From Phylloscopus collybita (taxonomy: Eukaryota > Chordata > Aves > Passeriformes > Phylloscopidae), in the NCBI GenBank assembly GCA_027886175.1, contig JAJNNQ010000016.1:1927001-1991000 (forward strand): DNA of 64,000 nucleotides. Reading direction: 5' to 3'. Position 1 is the stretch's first letter; every line of letters begins with the position of its first letter. Below, one piece after another: positions 44,501 to 56,500 of this stretch. The notes under the pieces are model-generated. The model worked only from the letters and a program-made list of their open reading frames with translations, had not been told where the DNA came from and searched no databases. A program made the translations under genes and the position numbers.

Positions 44501-47500
44501 CAGCTAGTCTTGCCATGCTTCCCCAGCTCTCTGGCTGCAAACTGGGAAAAAGAATCCTTTTGGTATGCTCTGTCTCTTCAGCTTGCTCTGGAAGTTCCTC
44601 AGGGCTGCTCTCAGGGGTTTTGCCCCGATTTCAGCAGAGGTGGAGACCCTGAATGCCCCACTGATACTACCCCGCAAAGGCCCTGCTTGGAGTTGCTCAG
44701 GGCAGCACTCCATCAGTTCTCCCCTCACCCTTCTCACTATTCTTTTCTCTGTCACCATTCTCCTCCAGCCTCCAACTGGCCCACTTCACCCCCCAACTTC
44801 CTCTCTGGTGCTGCCCCTGGCAGAGCCCCCACCCTGTCACCATGTGGAGTCCCTCCTGCAGGCACCAGCAGCCCTGGGGCAGCTGCAGATGCTCAGAGGG
44901 AAATTTCCCCCAGCTGCAGCCCATGGGAATGTGAGACTTTACACAGCTGAATCTGCAAACACAGCTGGGCTTAGGGGGCTTTTCCAGAGTGTTTGCTGTT
45001 TCACACTAAATCCCAGTTTTCATTTACTTTACCTCAGGGGCTGCTCCTGGCAGGCTTTGCTGCAAGGAGAGCTTCTGCAGCGTCAGCGCTGCTGCCCCAG
45101 CCTTCTGCAGGATCTCCAGCCACACCAGCATCTTGCTGTTCCCCTCACACCCTGCTCACCTGGACTTCCCTCCAGGGAAGCATTTCCCTGCCCTCTCAGC
45201 CCAGCTCCAGCCTGCCTGTCCCTTTGCTGCTGCCCTCCCTCCCTCCCTCCCTCCCAGCGTGGCTGCAGCTCCTGGCATTCCCTGTGTGGCACCTGAGCTG
45301 CAGCTCCTGGCATTCCCTGGGTGGTACCCAGGCTGCAGCTCCTGGCATTCCCTGTGTGGCACCTGAGCTGCAGCTCCTGGCATTCCCTGGGTGGTACCCA
45401 GGCTGCAGCTCCTGGCATTCCCTGTGTGGCACCTGAGCTGCAGCTCCTGGCATTCCCTGGGTGGTACCCAGGCTGCAGCTCCTGGCATTCCCTGGGTGGT
45501 ACCCAGGCTGCAGCTCCTGGCATTCCCTGTGTGGCACCTGAGCTGCAGCTCCTGGCATTCCCTGTGTGGTACCCAGGCTGCAGCTCCTGGCATTCCCTGG
45601 GTGATACCTGAGCTGCAGCTCCTGGCATTCCCTGTGTGGTACCCAGGCTGCAGCTCCTGGCATTCCCTGGGTGGCACCTAAGCTGCAGCTCCTGGCATTC
45701 CCTGCTGGGGTACCCAGACTACAGGCAGCCTGCCTGGAAGCTCACAGCACGGCCCCAGGGCTCTGCAGGCTTCCACAGCATTAGGAGCTGGATGGGAAGC
45801 AAATCTTCCCTGCCAAGCCTCTCTTCCAAAGGACTTAGAGCCATGTCTAAGGGCTGGTGGTAAGGGCAGGGTGTTTTGCAGCCAGGCCCACACACTTGTA
45901 TGGTGGCAGAGGCCCTTGGCCTGGAAACCTGTGTGGCCTGAGGGGATGCCTCACAGCACAGGCACGTTGACATTGATGTTATTTTCTCTTTCCAGGTACC
46001 TGAATTCCAGGTGGCTGAATTCAGAGCAACTGGCTTACGGCAACCCCCAGCAAAGTAAGATGCATGTAGACTTTGTGGGCTTTTCCACATCCCTTTTATT
46101 TATTTATTTTTTTCCCTTTGCAATACATCCTTCTCCTCTCAGGCACGATGGACTGACAGAACTCCCACCCCCAGGGAGTCCTGCATGGAGCTGGGCTGGA
46201 GAATTGTATGGGAAAGGTGTGTCTGCAGTGACAAAATTGTCACTGGGAAAGTGGGAACACTTGGGGTGGTGTGGGCTGCTGGTGCTTGGGGAGGCCTTAG
46301 GGCAGAACAGGTTTGCAGGACAATCTGACCAGCTCTGGGTGACACACAGGGAGAAAGGCCTGAACCATTTACAGGTTTTGGTGTTAATGGCAATGAAAGG
46401 AGCAGTTCATACCTCACACACACAGCCAAAATTTTAGGCTGTCTGCAAATTGTGGCAGGTTGTGCTTTGCCAATTGATTGAGTCGCCTATTCAGAGTAAT
46501 TGTTCTGAAAGAAGCTGAGGATTTAAAATAACAAAACTATTCCAGAATAAGCCTCTGTTCAAGACAGGCAACTTGCTCAGAGTAGCTGCCACAGAACAGG
46601 TGATTCTGCTGCAGACAAAACTGAGCTACATCTTCCCAAAGAGCAAGGTTTTGACACAGCTCCCAGTCTGACTGCAGAGTGTGTGTCTGTGTCACAGCAG
46701 GCATCTCCCTTAGCCCTTATTCTCTCCCTTAGCCCTTATTCTCTCCCTTAGCCCTTATTCTCCCCCTCAGCCATTAAGAACAAAGAATCTCTCACTTTCA
46801 AGCCCTTCCCTATGCAAACCTCCAAGAAAGACATTTGAATATGATCAAGGTTTCCCAGCATCCTTAGGAGGGCAGGTATGCAAACATCCCAAAAAAACTC
46901 CATTCAAGACAGGGCTTGAGAAAAGCTGTGGAGAAATATGGATTTAAAAGGCTGTTAGAGAAGCCAAACCCCACGTACCTCAGGCAGGATAGCTCTTATC
47001 TCCACATACTGTATGTTATCTTCATAGAGCTCCAGCAGCCCCTGGTAGAAATAGGCCTTGAACACAGGTGCATAGCAGATAAGTCCAGAGGCAATCAGAA
47101 AGATTTCTTCAAACCTTTTCCAAATGGAAGCCTGAGAGGGGTAGGCCAGCTCAGGGGCATCTGTCACCAGGGTCAGGTTTCTCAGCAAGCTATAGGAAAA
47201 GGGAGAAGAGAAGGAATGAGGAGAGCAGAAGGAGCCTGTTGGCACTGCAGTACAACAGGCATAACAGCGACTGCTGCAGCTGGGGAAGCATCCAGGTCGT
47301 TTTTCTGCCACCTGTATTTGCTCCTCTATTTTTCTGCCACCTGTATTTGCTCCTCTAATGGCTGGCACAGAATTTCTATGATACCATGTTGGGCTGTAAG
47401 GTAGGAGGTAGGTGCTTAAAACCTGCCCCTCCCTTTTTCCAGGAACAGAGTGACAGAAGCAAGCCTGGTGCTTTTACATCAGTTATGCTCTGCCACCCAG

Positions 47501-50500
47501 GGTATCCCTAAGCTGGAAGCAGCCATGCACATTACTGCTGCAGACAGTGTGTTTCCCCAGGAATCTTCAAAGCACAGAAGTTGTCACCACACCTGGCCCC
47601 TCTGCTCAGCACCTGAAAGGCAGACTGAGTTTACAGGAGTTGCCATGAACTGGGCCACCATCAAACTGCTTGCTGAGCCCCTAAGTTGTCTTGGTACCTT
47701 TGTATTGCCAAAATATGCCATCTTAAAAAAAAAATGCAAGGGGAAGGCAATTCTGAATCAGAAATCATCTTTCCCCACCAGTGAGAACAAACCTGATGCC
47801 CTGCCTGCCTTGCTGATAGCTACTTCAGGGAAACAGCTGATAAGAATCTCAGCCCTGGCTTTTCCTTAGTGTGATGGAAATGTATTTATTTCCTCCATGC
47901 ACTCAGCTGGCATATAAACCTCTTCCAGAAATCCAGAGAGACAGTGGGTAGTTTTATCAAGGCAGAGTTTAAGGGAGCCAGTAAATTGCAAGATTATCCA
48001 ATTGTGGGTGACAGCTTGCATTTAGGGCAGGGTGAGCATCTGTGCCACACCACCATCCTCTGGCAAGCTGGTAGCCTTCATCCCATCCTTGCCTCTGGCA
48101 ACAGCCCTCCTCCTTCCACCTGAAGAGCAGTTCATAATAAATTTCCCCTACCAGTGGGCAAAGTCTGAATGGCAATGCAGGGGTGATTCCCTTCATTCCT
48201 GGGTGGACAAATGGAAGGCATCACAGAAACCTACAGATGTTTCCTTGCTGGCCCGGTGCTTATCTCGTGTCAGGGGCTGAAATACCTTCAGCCACGCTTC
48301 AGCTTTCATCTGAGAATATTGTTTCCCCTCCATAACAGCTACTGATCTTTAATAGTGTTTCCTGTTTGATGTCTTGGCCCCCATCCTCGTGCAGTGCTCT
48401 GTTCTGTTATATGGGAGGTGTGGCTTTGATTTGGGATCCTATTATCTTCCTCCAGGACACTTCTGCGGATGGAATTAAACCCCCACAGCCCCCCTACAGA
48501 TGTAAAATGTGATCTGGCCCAAATTCATGAACTGAGACATCCTGGACAGATATGCCTTTTGAATCCCTCCATCCTGCCCATAAAGCAGAGCCCGTTCCCC
48601 CAGGATTTCCCTGCTGTTTCACCCTCTAAGGATTCTCTTCCAGGGGCTGCAGTTTCATTTCTTCCTCACCTTGTTAATTCCTTTGCCAGGAGCAATTTTA
48701 GGAGCAAACCTGTACATAAGAGAGATGCTCCTACCGCTAAGGATGAGACTTTAAATACTCAACAGTCAGGAAAATTCAGAGATAAGGTTTCCACAGCAAC
48801 TTGGAACAGGGCATGACAATAGGGGTGCCATTATCACAGGACACTGGGCAACCCCAGCTACTCTTCAGTAATCCGGGCGAGCAGAGGAGACCGAGCTGGA
48901 CCTGGGGAGGGGCGGGAGGCACCGCGGCATCACCCTAGAAACCAGGAATGCAGGAGCCAGGAGCATCCCGAGGGATGCAGATGGGGGGCAGCCGCCGGCA
49001 GAAAGGGGGTGTGTGTGCTGCTGCTCGGCAGGGAGGTTCCGTGTGGGAAGAGCTGGGGGAAAAGAGGGTTTGTTTTTTTTTTCCCCTCCCCTCGTGGCCG
49101 AAGGGCAGCTCCCCTGCAGCTGGGCACGGAGAGCATTGGGCTGTTCCACCGCTCAGGGAAAAAAAAACCTCCCCGTGGATCAAAAGGCCGTGCAAGCCCC
49201 TTCTCGCCGCTCCTTACTCAGATAATGATGGGTGGTTAGCCGGGCTCTCAGCACTTTCTCCCCTCGTCCTGTGGGAATTCGGCTCCCCCAGCAATGGGGG
49301 TGCTCCTTTAAATCTGGCTGTGCAAACTCCTGGTTGTTTACTTAGCCCGTGCTCTTGGGCTAGAAACGGCAATAAATCCCCACACCACCCTGCTCCTAAA
49401 AGCACATCAATCAAACTGTGCTTCTCTTTATAATCCCCCCTTCCCTTTGAGACTGATTATTGATCCTTACAACTGTTGAAGATTTATTGCATAATAGTGA
49501 TCCATCCTTGATAACCAGATAATCTCCTAAGGGTTCGGGGGGCTTTTGCCATGCAGATGGAGCAGAGCTTCCTAAAACCATTTTTTTTCCTTTTTCTTTT
49601 TTTCTTCTTTTTTTTTTTTTTTTTTTGCTTCTTCTCTGGAATGGGCCTCTGCCAGTGATCAGGTGCAGGCTACAAATAGCCCTTCATGTCATGTCATGTA
49701 TGCACTGAACAATGCTATTGCAATGCATATGCCCAAAGGGGCACAGCTAAAATGACCAGCAGAGGATTATTTATTTTCAGCTGTGGCTTTGCTTTCTCTT
49801 TCCCTGGGTTTTTTTTTCCCCCGTTTTCCTTGCCCCTGCTATACAATACAAAAGTGAGAGGTTTTGTTGCCTTGTTTTTAGAGGGGTTCTTTCCTCCTGC
49901 TCCTTTCTCTGCTCCTGATGGGTAATTATGCCCCTCTCCTCACTGTGGTATCTAAATGTCTTCCAGTGGTGCATTAAACAGTGTGACTAACATCTGTCAC
50001 ATGTGGTTCATTCGCTTTCTCTCGCTCTCTCTCTCTCATCCCCTCTTCTTCTCCCCAAGGGGAGACTTGTAGAGGGAGCAGAGTGCTTTGTTTCTGCAGT
50101 GGATTTTTATTCCTTTCTTCCCCCCCCGGTACTGCAGGCGCTGCCCTATTTTTCCTGTGAGATAAGGCAGGCAGAGGACACGGAGGGGAAGGTGATGGCA
50201 GCTGGGGCAGCCACCAGTGCCCAGGGGAGCTGTCCCTGCAGCCTGGGCCGTGGTGGTGTCAGCTCCCTCACAGATGACTTCATCCTGGTGATAGAGAGCT
50301 CTGCTGGGCACGGCCTCAGTCCTTGGGCTGCTGGCAGGGAGCGTGGGGTGGTATTTTACCAACAATCCTGAATGTCACTGCTGCTTCCCGAAATATCTGG
50401 GGGCATGCTCCTGCTTTGGAGATGGCAGCTTCTTGAGGGAAGGAATGACATTCTCCTGTACTGTAATTGATGGTGAAGAAAATAAGTGAGGGCTGTTTTT

Positions 50501-53500
50501 CCTTTTAAGTATGAAAGCAAAATTCCCTTCCTTTCGCTGTCCCTTGGCCCGTGGTCTCCTGGCTCTCCTAACAGCATCCTTTTGGAAGCTTACCAGTAAC
50601 ACAATACTCTGGGGTCTTGGCCCATGAGATGTGTGTTTTGAATAGGAATGATTAGACCTTCTCTCGAGGGAAACAAACAAAAGGAGTCCCTTCCAAAGCG
50701 CACACACACACACGTGTATGTACCTAAAAATGCAAACAGCAAAAATCATGCAGATTCCCCTTTCTTCCACCCCTTCCTGGTCAGCAGTGCTGTAAGGTGA
50801 AAGAGGTGCAGCTTCTCAGAAACATTTCCATTGTTCCTCCACGTTTGCTGATCCACCCTGCCTTGCATGAGAGCCTTTCCCTGCTGCCATATTCCCTTGA
50901 CACTTCCTTGAAACCACCCAACTATCCATCCGTTCTCTCCTCTGACATCTGCTTTCTCTCAGCTTGTCAGTGCTCAAGGGCAAAGAGGAGCGCAGGGGAG
51001 AGGTAGCCTGGGATGCACATGTTCAAGAGACTGGGAGAGTTTCCAGAAACTGAGAGGCAGAACAGATTGGGGCCTATTCCTGGCTAGAGACCTATTTCCA
51101 GACGGCCAAAAACATTCCTAACCCCTCGACTAGTGCCCAGGGATTAGATGAAAACAGGAGGGGATGTGCCTCAGCGTGGCTGTTGTTGGTGTGTTTGCAC
51201 ATTATGCGTAATGACTCCTCTGCGCTTTTGCGGTGACGAGCACAGAAGGGCAAGAAATGAAGGACAACACACTCAGATGGGTGTAAGTCAGCACCCAGGA
51301 CGCCAGAGATCCAAGTTTGCTCTTGGCTCAGGCAGGTGTTTGCTGAGGAAAATCACTTTGTGGGCCTCTGCCTCAGTTTCCCCTCCACAATTGGGGGGCC
51401 CCTTGCAGCGAGGCTCTCTCTTGTGTCCCCGTGCAGTGCCTGCCCCTCTGAAGCCCTGCTCTGACCTGTGGCCACTGAACACCGCCAGACAAACAGAAAA
51501 GAAGGGGAACGTGGCAGTACTGCCTCTGAAAACAAGTGTTTCCCCACAGGAACAGGGGGACCCACACAGTGCACAGCCCCAGGTGCACAGGGTGCCCTGT
51601 GCTTCAGCCCCTGCCAGGAAGTGGCACCATGCCATGGAAACAGAAGTGAAAACAAGTGCAGGGAAGGGTTGCTCCTGAGACACTTCTGAACACCCAGAGC
51701 AATTGCTTGGGCTTTAAGGAAGTGAGGCTGTCTCAAAATCCAATCCCTTGCACATTATTTATGGGTCTCCTGGCGTGGTTGGAGAGGGCTGGTGCTGTCA
51801 TCTCTCCTTCCTCATCACTCCCAGCAGAAATGGAAGGGAGCTAATGGGGAACCACCTTCTCTTTGGAAGACAGAGATCAGTGACTTCTCACTGGATCTTA
51901 TTTCGTCCGTCACCTGTCAGGGCAGTTGAGCCTCAGGATGTAAAAGGTCAAGAGCCCAGGGTCTGGCATCACTTTCTCCTTCCTTTCTGGACCTCCATAA
52001 GAGAGGGATGGTGGATGCCCTGGCGAGTCAGACCCCTCTGCCCTGCCCACTGCTGATTTTGGGGAGGGAAGCCAATACCATGCCACAAGCCTGGCAGCTC
52101 CTCAGCTTCCCAACCTGACCTCCTTCCCAGCTCTGCAGGGCACACAGCCCGGGCAGCTCCCACCTGGAGGGGACACCAGCTCCCTGAGAATGAAAAGGTG
52201 CTCTATTTAAGAGCACACAACCCCAGTGAAGAGCACTGCAGTAAAACCCAGCAAGTTCCACTTTGCAAACGCTGGAATTAGGGTCATCTGCCCTGCCTTC
52301 ATCCCGCCCTCTCCTTGTGTGTTGGCATGGCAATACTGTCTGTCATTACATCACACCCCACACCCTTTATTTTTTTTTTTTTTTTTTCTCTGCAGCCCCC
52401 GGAGCGCCGTGGACAGCGGTGCCCTCGGAATGGATGGCTACTCAATATTTCCCTTTGTCCTCATCGCTCAGTGTCTGCCTTCATGCATTATTTAGCGTGC
52501 TCTCTCCAGCCCCCCACGCACCGCGGGCAGAACTGCAGCCTTCCCCTCCCTCGGCCTTTTCAGCAGGGCTTTGTCCCGGGATCAATGGGCCCTGGATGGG
52601 GAGATAGGAGCCTGTCTTCCTGGCTGGAGGGGGAGCCAGGCTCTGCCCAGCCACCTGTGAGTAAGTGCCAGGTGCTTCAGGGCAGCCCAGTCCTGATAAA
52701 AGGCTGCCAGCAGGGAGGGGAGCTCCTGCAGAAGGGTGAGTGATGCCCTGGGCAGCCTTGCCTGTAGGGGCAGGAGCTCTGCTGGCAGCAGGGTGTTTGA
52801 GGGGAATAGAGCCCCCCAAAAAGCAGGCAGGGGTGCTGTTTGTGGGGTTCCCTGGCTCAGTCAGCGCCCAGGAGGGCACTGTTGGCAATGAATGCTCCCA
52901 GGTGGTGGGGGCCAGTTGGGGTGTGTAAGGCAGGCCTCAGGAAACAAGCTTGGTGTTTGGAGGGAGAGTCGGGTTGGGTTTTATTTTGGGAAGCTTGAAG
53001 GGGTTTTGCTAGTGGAGCAATGAGCATAAATAGTTTGGCCAACTTCTTGTTCTGAATCAAAACAGTGACTTTGCAAAGTACTTTTCTGCTGTTGGGGAGA
53101 GAGTCTGTTCATCAGCTACCTGGCTTCCTCATTCAGTTTTTGGGTACCTCACTGGATGAGGCACCATGCAGCCCTGTCCCACACAGCCTGGGTGCTGAGG
53201 AGAACTGGGGACAGGTCTCTGAGATCTACTTAAGCTCCTGTCCTCAGCACATCTGCAGAGAGGGCCAGAGTGAGTGTGCACAGGAAAATTCAGTTTTTAT
53301 GCTCCCTGACTCTGGATTACTTATTGCAGCAGCCTTAAGCTCTTACATTGCTGTTTGCTTTTTCACCTGCACAGCCCTAAATGGAGCTCCTCACTTCCAG
53401 AGCAGCCAGAGAAGGGGAAAGCTGGAGCAGAGTGCTCCTGCATGAGCTCCTCACTCCCAGAGAATCCAGCAAAGGGCGAAGCTGGAGCAGAGTGCTCCTG

Positions 53501-56500
53501 CATGTGCTCCTCACTTCCAGAGAACCCAGCAAAGGGGGAAGCTGGAGCAGAGTGCTCCTGCATGTGCTCCTCACTTCCAGAGAACCCAGCAAAGGGGGAA
53601 GCTGGAGCAGAGTGCTCCTGCATGAGCTCCTCACTTTTAGAGCAGCCAGCAAAGGGGGAAGCTGGAGCAGAGTGCTCCTGCATGAGCTCCTCACCTACAG
53701 AGAATCCAGCAAAGGGCGAAGCTGGAGCAGAGTGCTCCTGCACGAAGCTGCCACGGAGCCCCCAGCGGCTGGCCTGCGCCCCTCACTCACCCTCTGTCGA
53801 ACTCGGCCGGGTCGCTGAGCTGTCCCCGGTAGGTGTCCAGCAGCAGCCACTGGGAGCAGTGGGCGGGCAGGCGGGCCGGGCGCGGCCGGGAGAAGCGGAA
53901 GCGGACGGAGCCCGCGGGGGTGAAGCAGATGTAGCAGTCGGGCAGGTAGGAGGCATTGTAGACCAGCCAGCCCGCGCTCAGCATGGCCAAGTCGTGCAGG
54001 TGGAGCACAGCACCTGGTGGGGGTGGTGGGGACAAGGACATCCTGATGAGCCCTAGCAGCTGGGATGAAGGTTTTTAGGATGGTTGTTCACCCATCCAAG
54101 GGTGTCTGGAAATGCTTCTAGAAGGAGGCAGTGAGGGAATTCTCCCCGAGGCTGCTGTGCCTGCCCCGGGCTGGAGGATGTGGCACATCAGGCACTGGGC
54201 AGGCAGAGCCCAGTGACAGCTCCCTGGGAGCACAGGCTGGGGGGGAATCGATAGGGAGCTCTGCTTCCCCACTGGGATGGAAAATGCTCCGAGTTGTTAA
54301 AGGTCTTTCAGACAGACTTTGCTGTGAGCTGGCTCAGGCCCCACTGAGTGAAAGACAAACTCATGCAGGAGGCAGCAGTTTACAAGGCATGCTGGCTGGA
54401 GCACACCTGAAGCTAAGCTCTGTATCTGAGCTGTTTGCATCCCAGCTTCAGTTTTTGTGTCCAGTCCGTGTCTCTCCTTTCAGCTCTCTGGAACTCTGGC
54501 ATACCCCAAAATCCCAGACCATGCTGCTCTGGGGAATTGCACAGGGATGCAGAAGTACAATTTACTTCTGTGCCTTATCAAAAGCAGGCTCCCTGGCACT
54601 GTACATCTGCTGCTGGCCAGCACAAAGGGCCTCTGGGGTGCTCTGTTACTGTGCAGTGTGTTGGCAACTGCCAGCCTGCCTGGCATAGGGAGGCATCCTC
54701 TGTCTGCTCACCTCCCTCGTCATCTCATTTTGCTGAAATCCCTCATTTCCCAATGATTCCTGGTGTTAGTGGCGCTTGAACTAAGCCTCACCTTTGTAAA
54801 GGGAAGATGCTGTGAGAGCTGTAAGTGGTAGATGTGTATTTTATTACTCTAGGGGAGACCTCTTAGTCAAAATAGCTTTGCTGCCCTTAGGGGTAAAGGG
54901 AGAACACAAATAGTAAGAACAAGACACAAGATGGGTATGCACTTGACATTAGATTAAGTTCCAGACTATAGAACAAGACACAAGATGGGTATGCATTTGA
55001 CATTAGATTAAGTTGCAGACTATAATTTATAGTGGGCTAATCTAATACAGACTCATGTCTATGGTCTCCCACTAGAGAGGGTCTGGCTGTGAAGATGCTG
55101 AGGAGCTGTGGTTGCTGCTCTTCAGCAGAGCTGGTGCCCCAACCTGGGCATGCTGCAGCTGCCTGACCCTCCTCTGGCTGGCAGTGTCACCTTCTGTGAG
55201 CAGCAACAGACAGTACAATAGTGCTTGAAACAACAGGAACTCCCAGGGGCTCTGACCAAGCCCTGCTCAAACAGCTACAAGGATGTGATCTCGGCCCTGA
55301 AAGCTTACAGCCCTTGCAAAGATTCCAAGAACCCATTTTAACATTGCCTGGACTGAAAAGTGTTAATTATTTGTTTTGACTCCCACTCGGTATCAATGAT
55401 ACTGGAGGTGAAGAGGGGAGTAAATTCCTAGCTGTTCAATCCAGCCATGAAAGGATAATGACATTTCTGACAAACCCATTGTTTACAGTAATGGATTAAG
55501 GTGCAGCAAGGCTGGGATCTGCATCCCACAGCAGAGAATGGGAGGGAGAAGTTGGGAAGATTGCTCAGGGCCACATCTAGGCTGGCTGTGAACACTTCCA
55601 GGGATGGGGCAGCCACAACTTCTCTGGGCAACATGTTCCCGTGCCTCACTACCCTCTGAGGAAAGACTTTTACTTATATCTAATCTAAATCTCTCCTCTC
55701 TTAATTCAATACTGATCCCCCTGCTCCTGTCACTACCTGCCCACGTTAAAAATTGCTCTCTCTCCCTTTTATAAGCTCACATTAAGTGCTGGAAGTACAC
55801 AGGCTTTGACTTGTACACAGCAATCAAAGAAAATAAAGACTTCAGTGTTAAGGGGTAGCCCCTTCCTCGTCTAGTGCCCCCAGACTTTCCAGCAGACTTC
55901 CAGGTCTGCTAGAGAACCACCTGCAAAAACACTTTTGAGGGAATGCACCACTTCTGGCTAGGATACAGAATAAGACAAGCCTGGTAGCCTCTTTGTGGAA
56001 TTGTGTGTGGGAAAAAGAGAGGCCCTGGCTGGGAAATGCCGAATAAATGGGGATCTCTGTTATTTCTTGTTGTCTTTGCTTCCTCTTGCCCCTTCTCCAC
56101 TCTTGAAAGACTTAAGGGTCCATACTGTAAGTTAAACCAAACGCCACAATTGCTGGAAACGTGTATTCACCCAATCCATCCCCCTCTTCCTCTCTCCCCC
56201 TACCCCATCCCCGAGCTCCGAGTCAGGGCTTTTCCTGGAACCCAACCAGCACCATTTCCAGCTCTCATAAGCTTGTCTCCCACATCCTGTGCTTTGTGCC
56301 AGCTCAGGCAGCAGAAGGTGAGGAAGGATGAGTTCAGATGAGACTCCTTGAGCCGGGCCTACCTTTTGGCATGCGCTTCAGGACGCTGAACACCGCGCTC
56401 TGATCGATGAGGCTTTTCGCCCGGAAGAAGTGCATGCTCGGAGGAAACTGTCCTCTGGACATGGCTGTCTCCACTTCCTTCTTCTTGAGGTTCACCAGCT

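Noticed and set aside
45083..45681. Several repeat-containing frames on both strands
   Set aside because: Products of the 35-bp minisatellite; they lie inside an ADA2 intron and have no starts or homology that support a gene.
53355..54056. 233-codon plus-strand frame with repeated [10 protein letters not shown] units
   Set aside because: It is the 60-bp minisatellite read in frame and then antisense to ADA2 exon 2.
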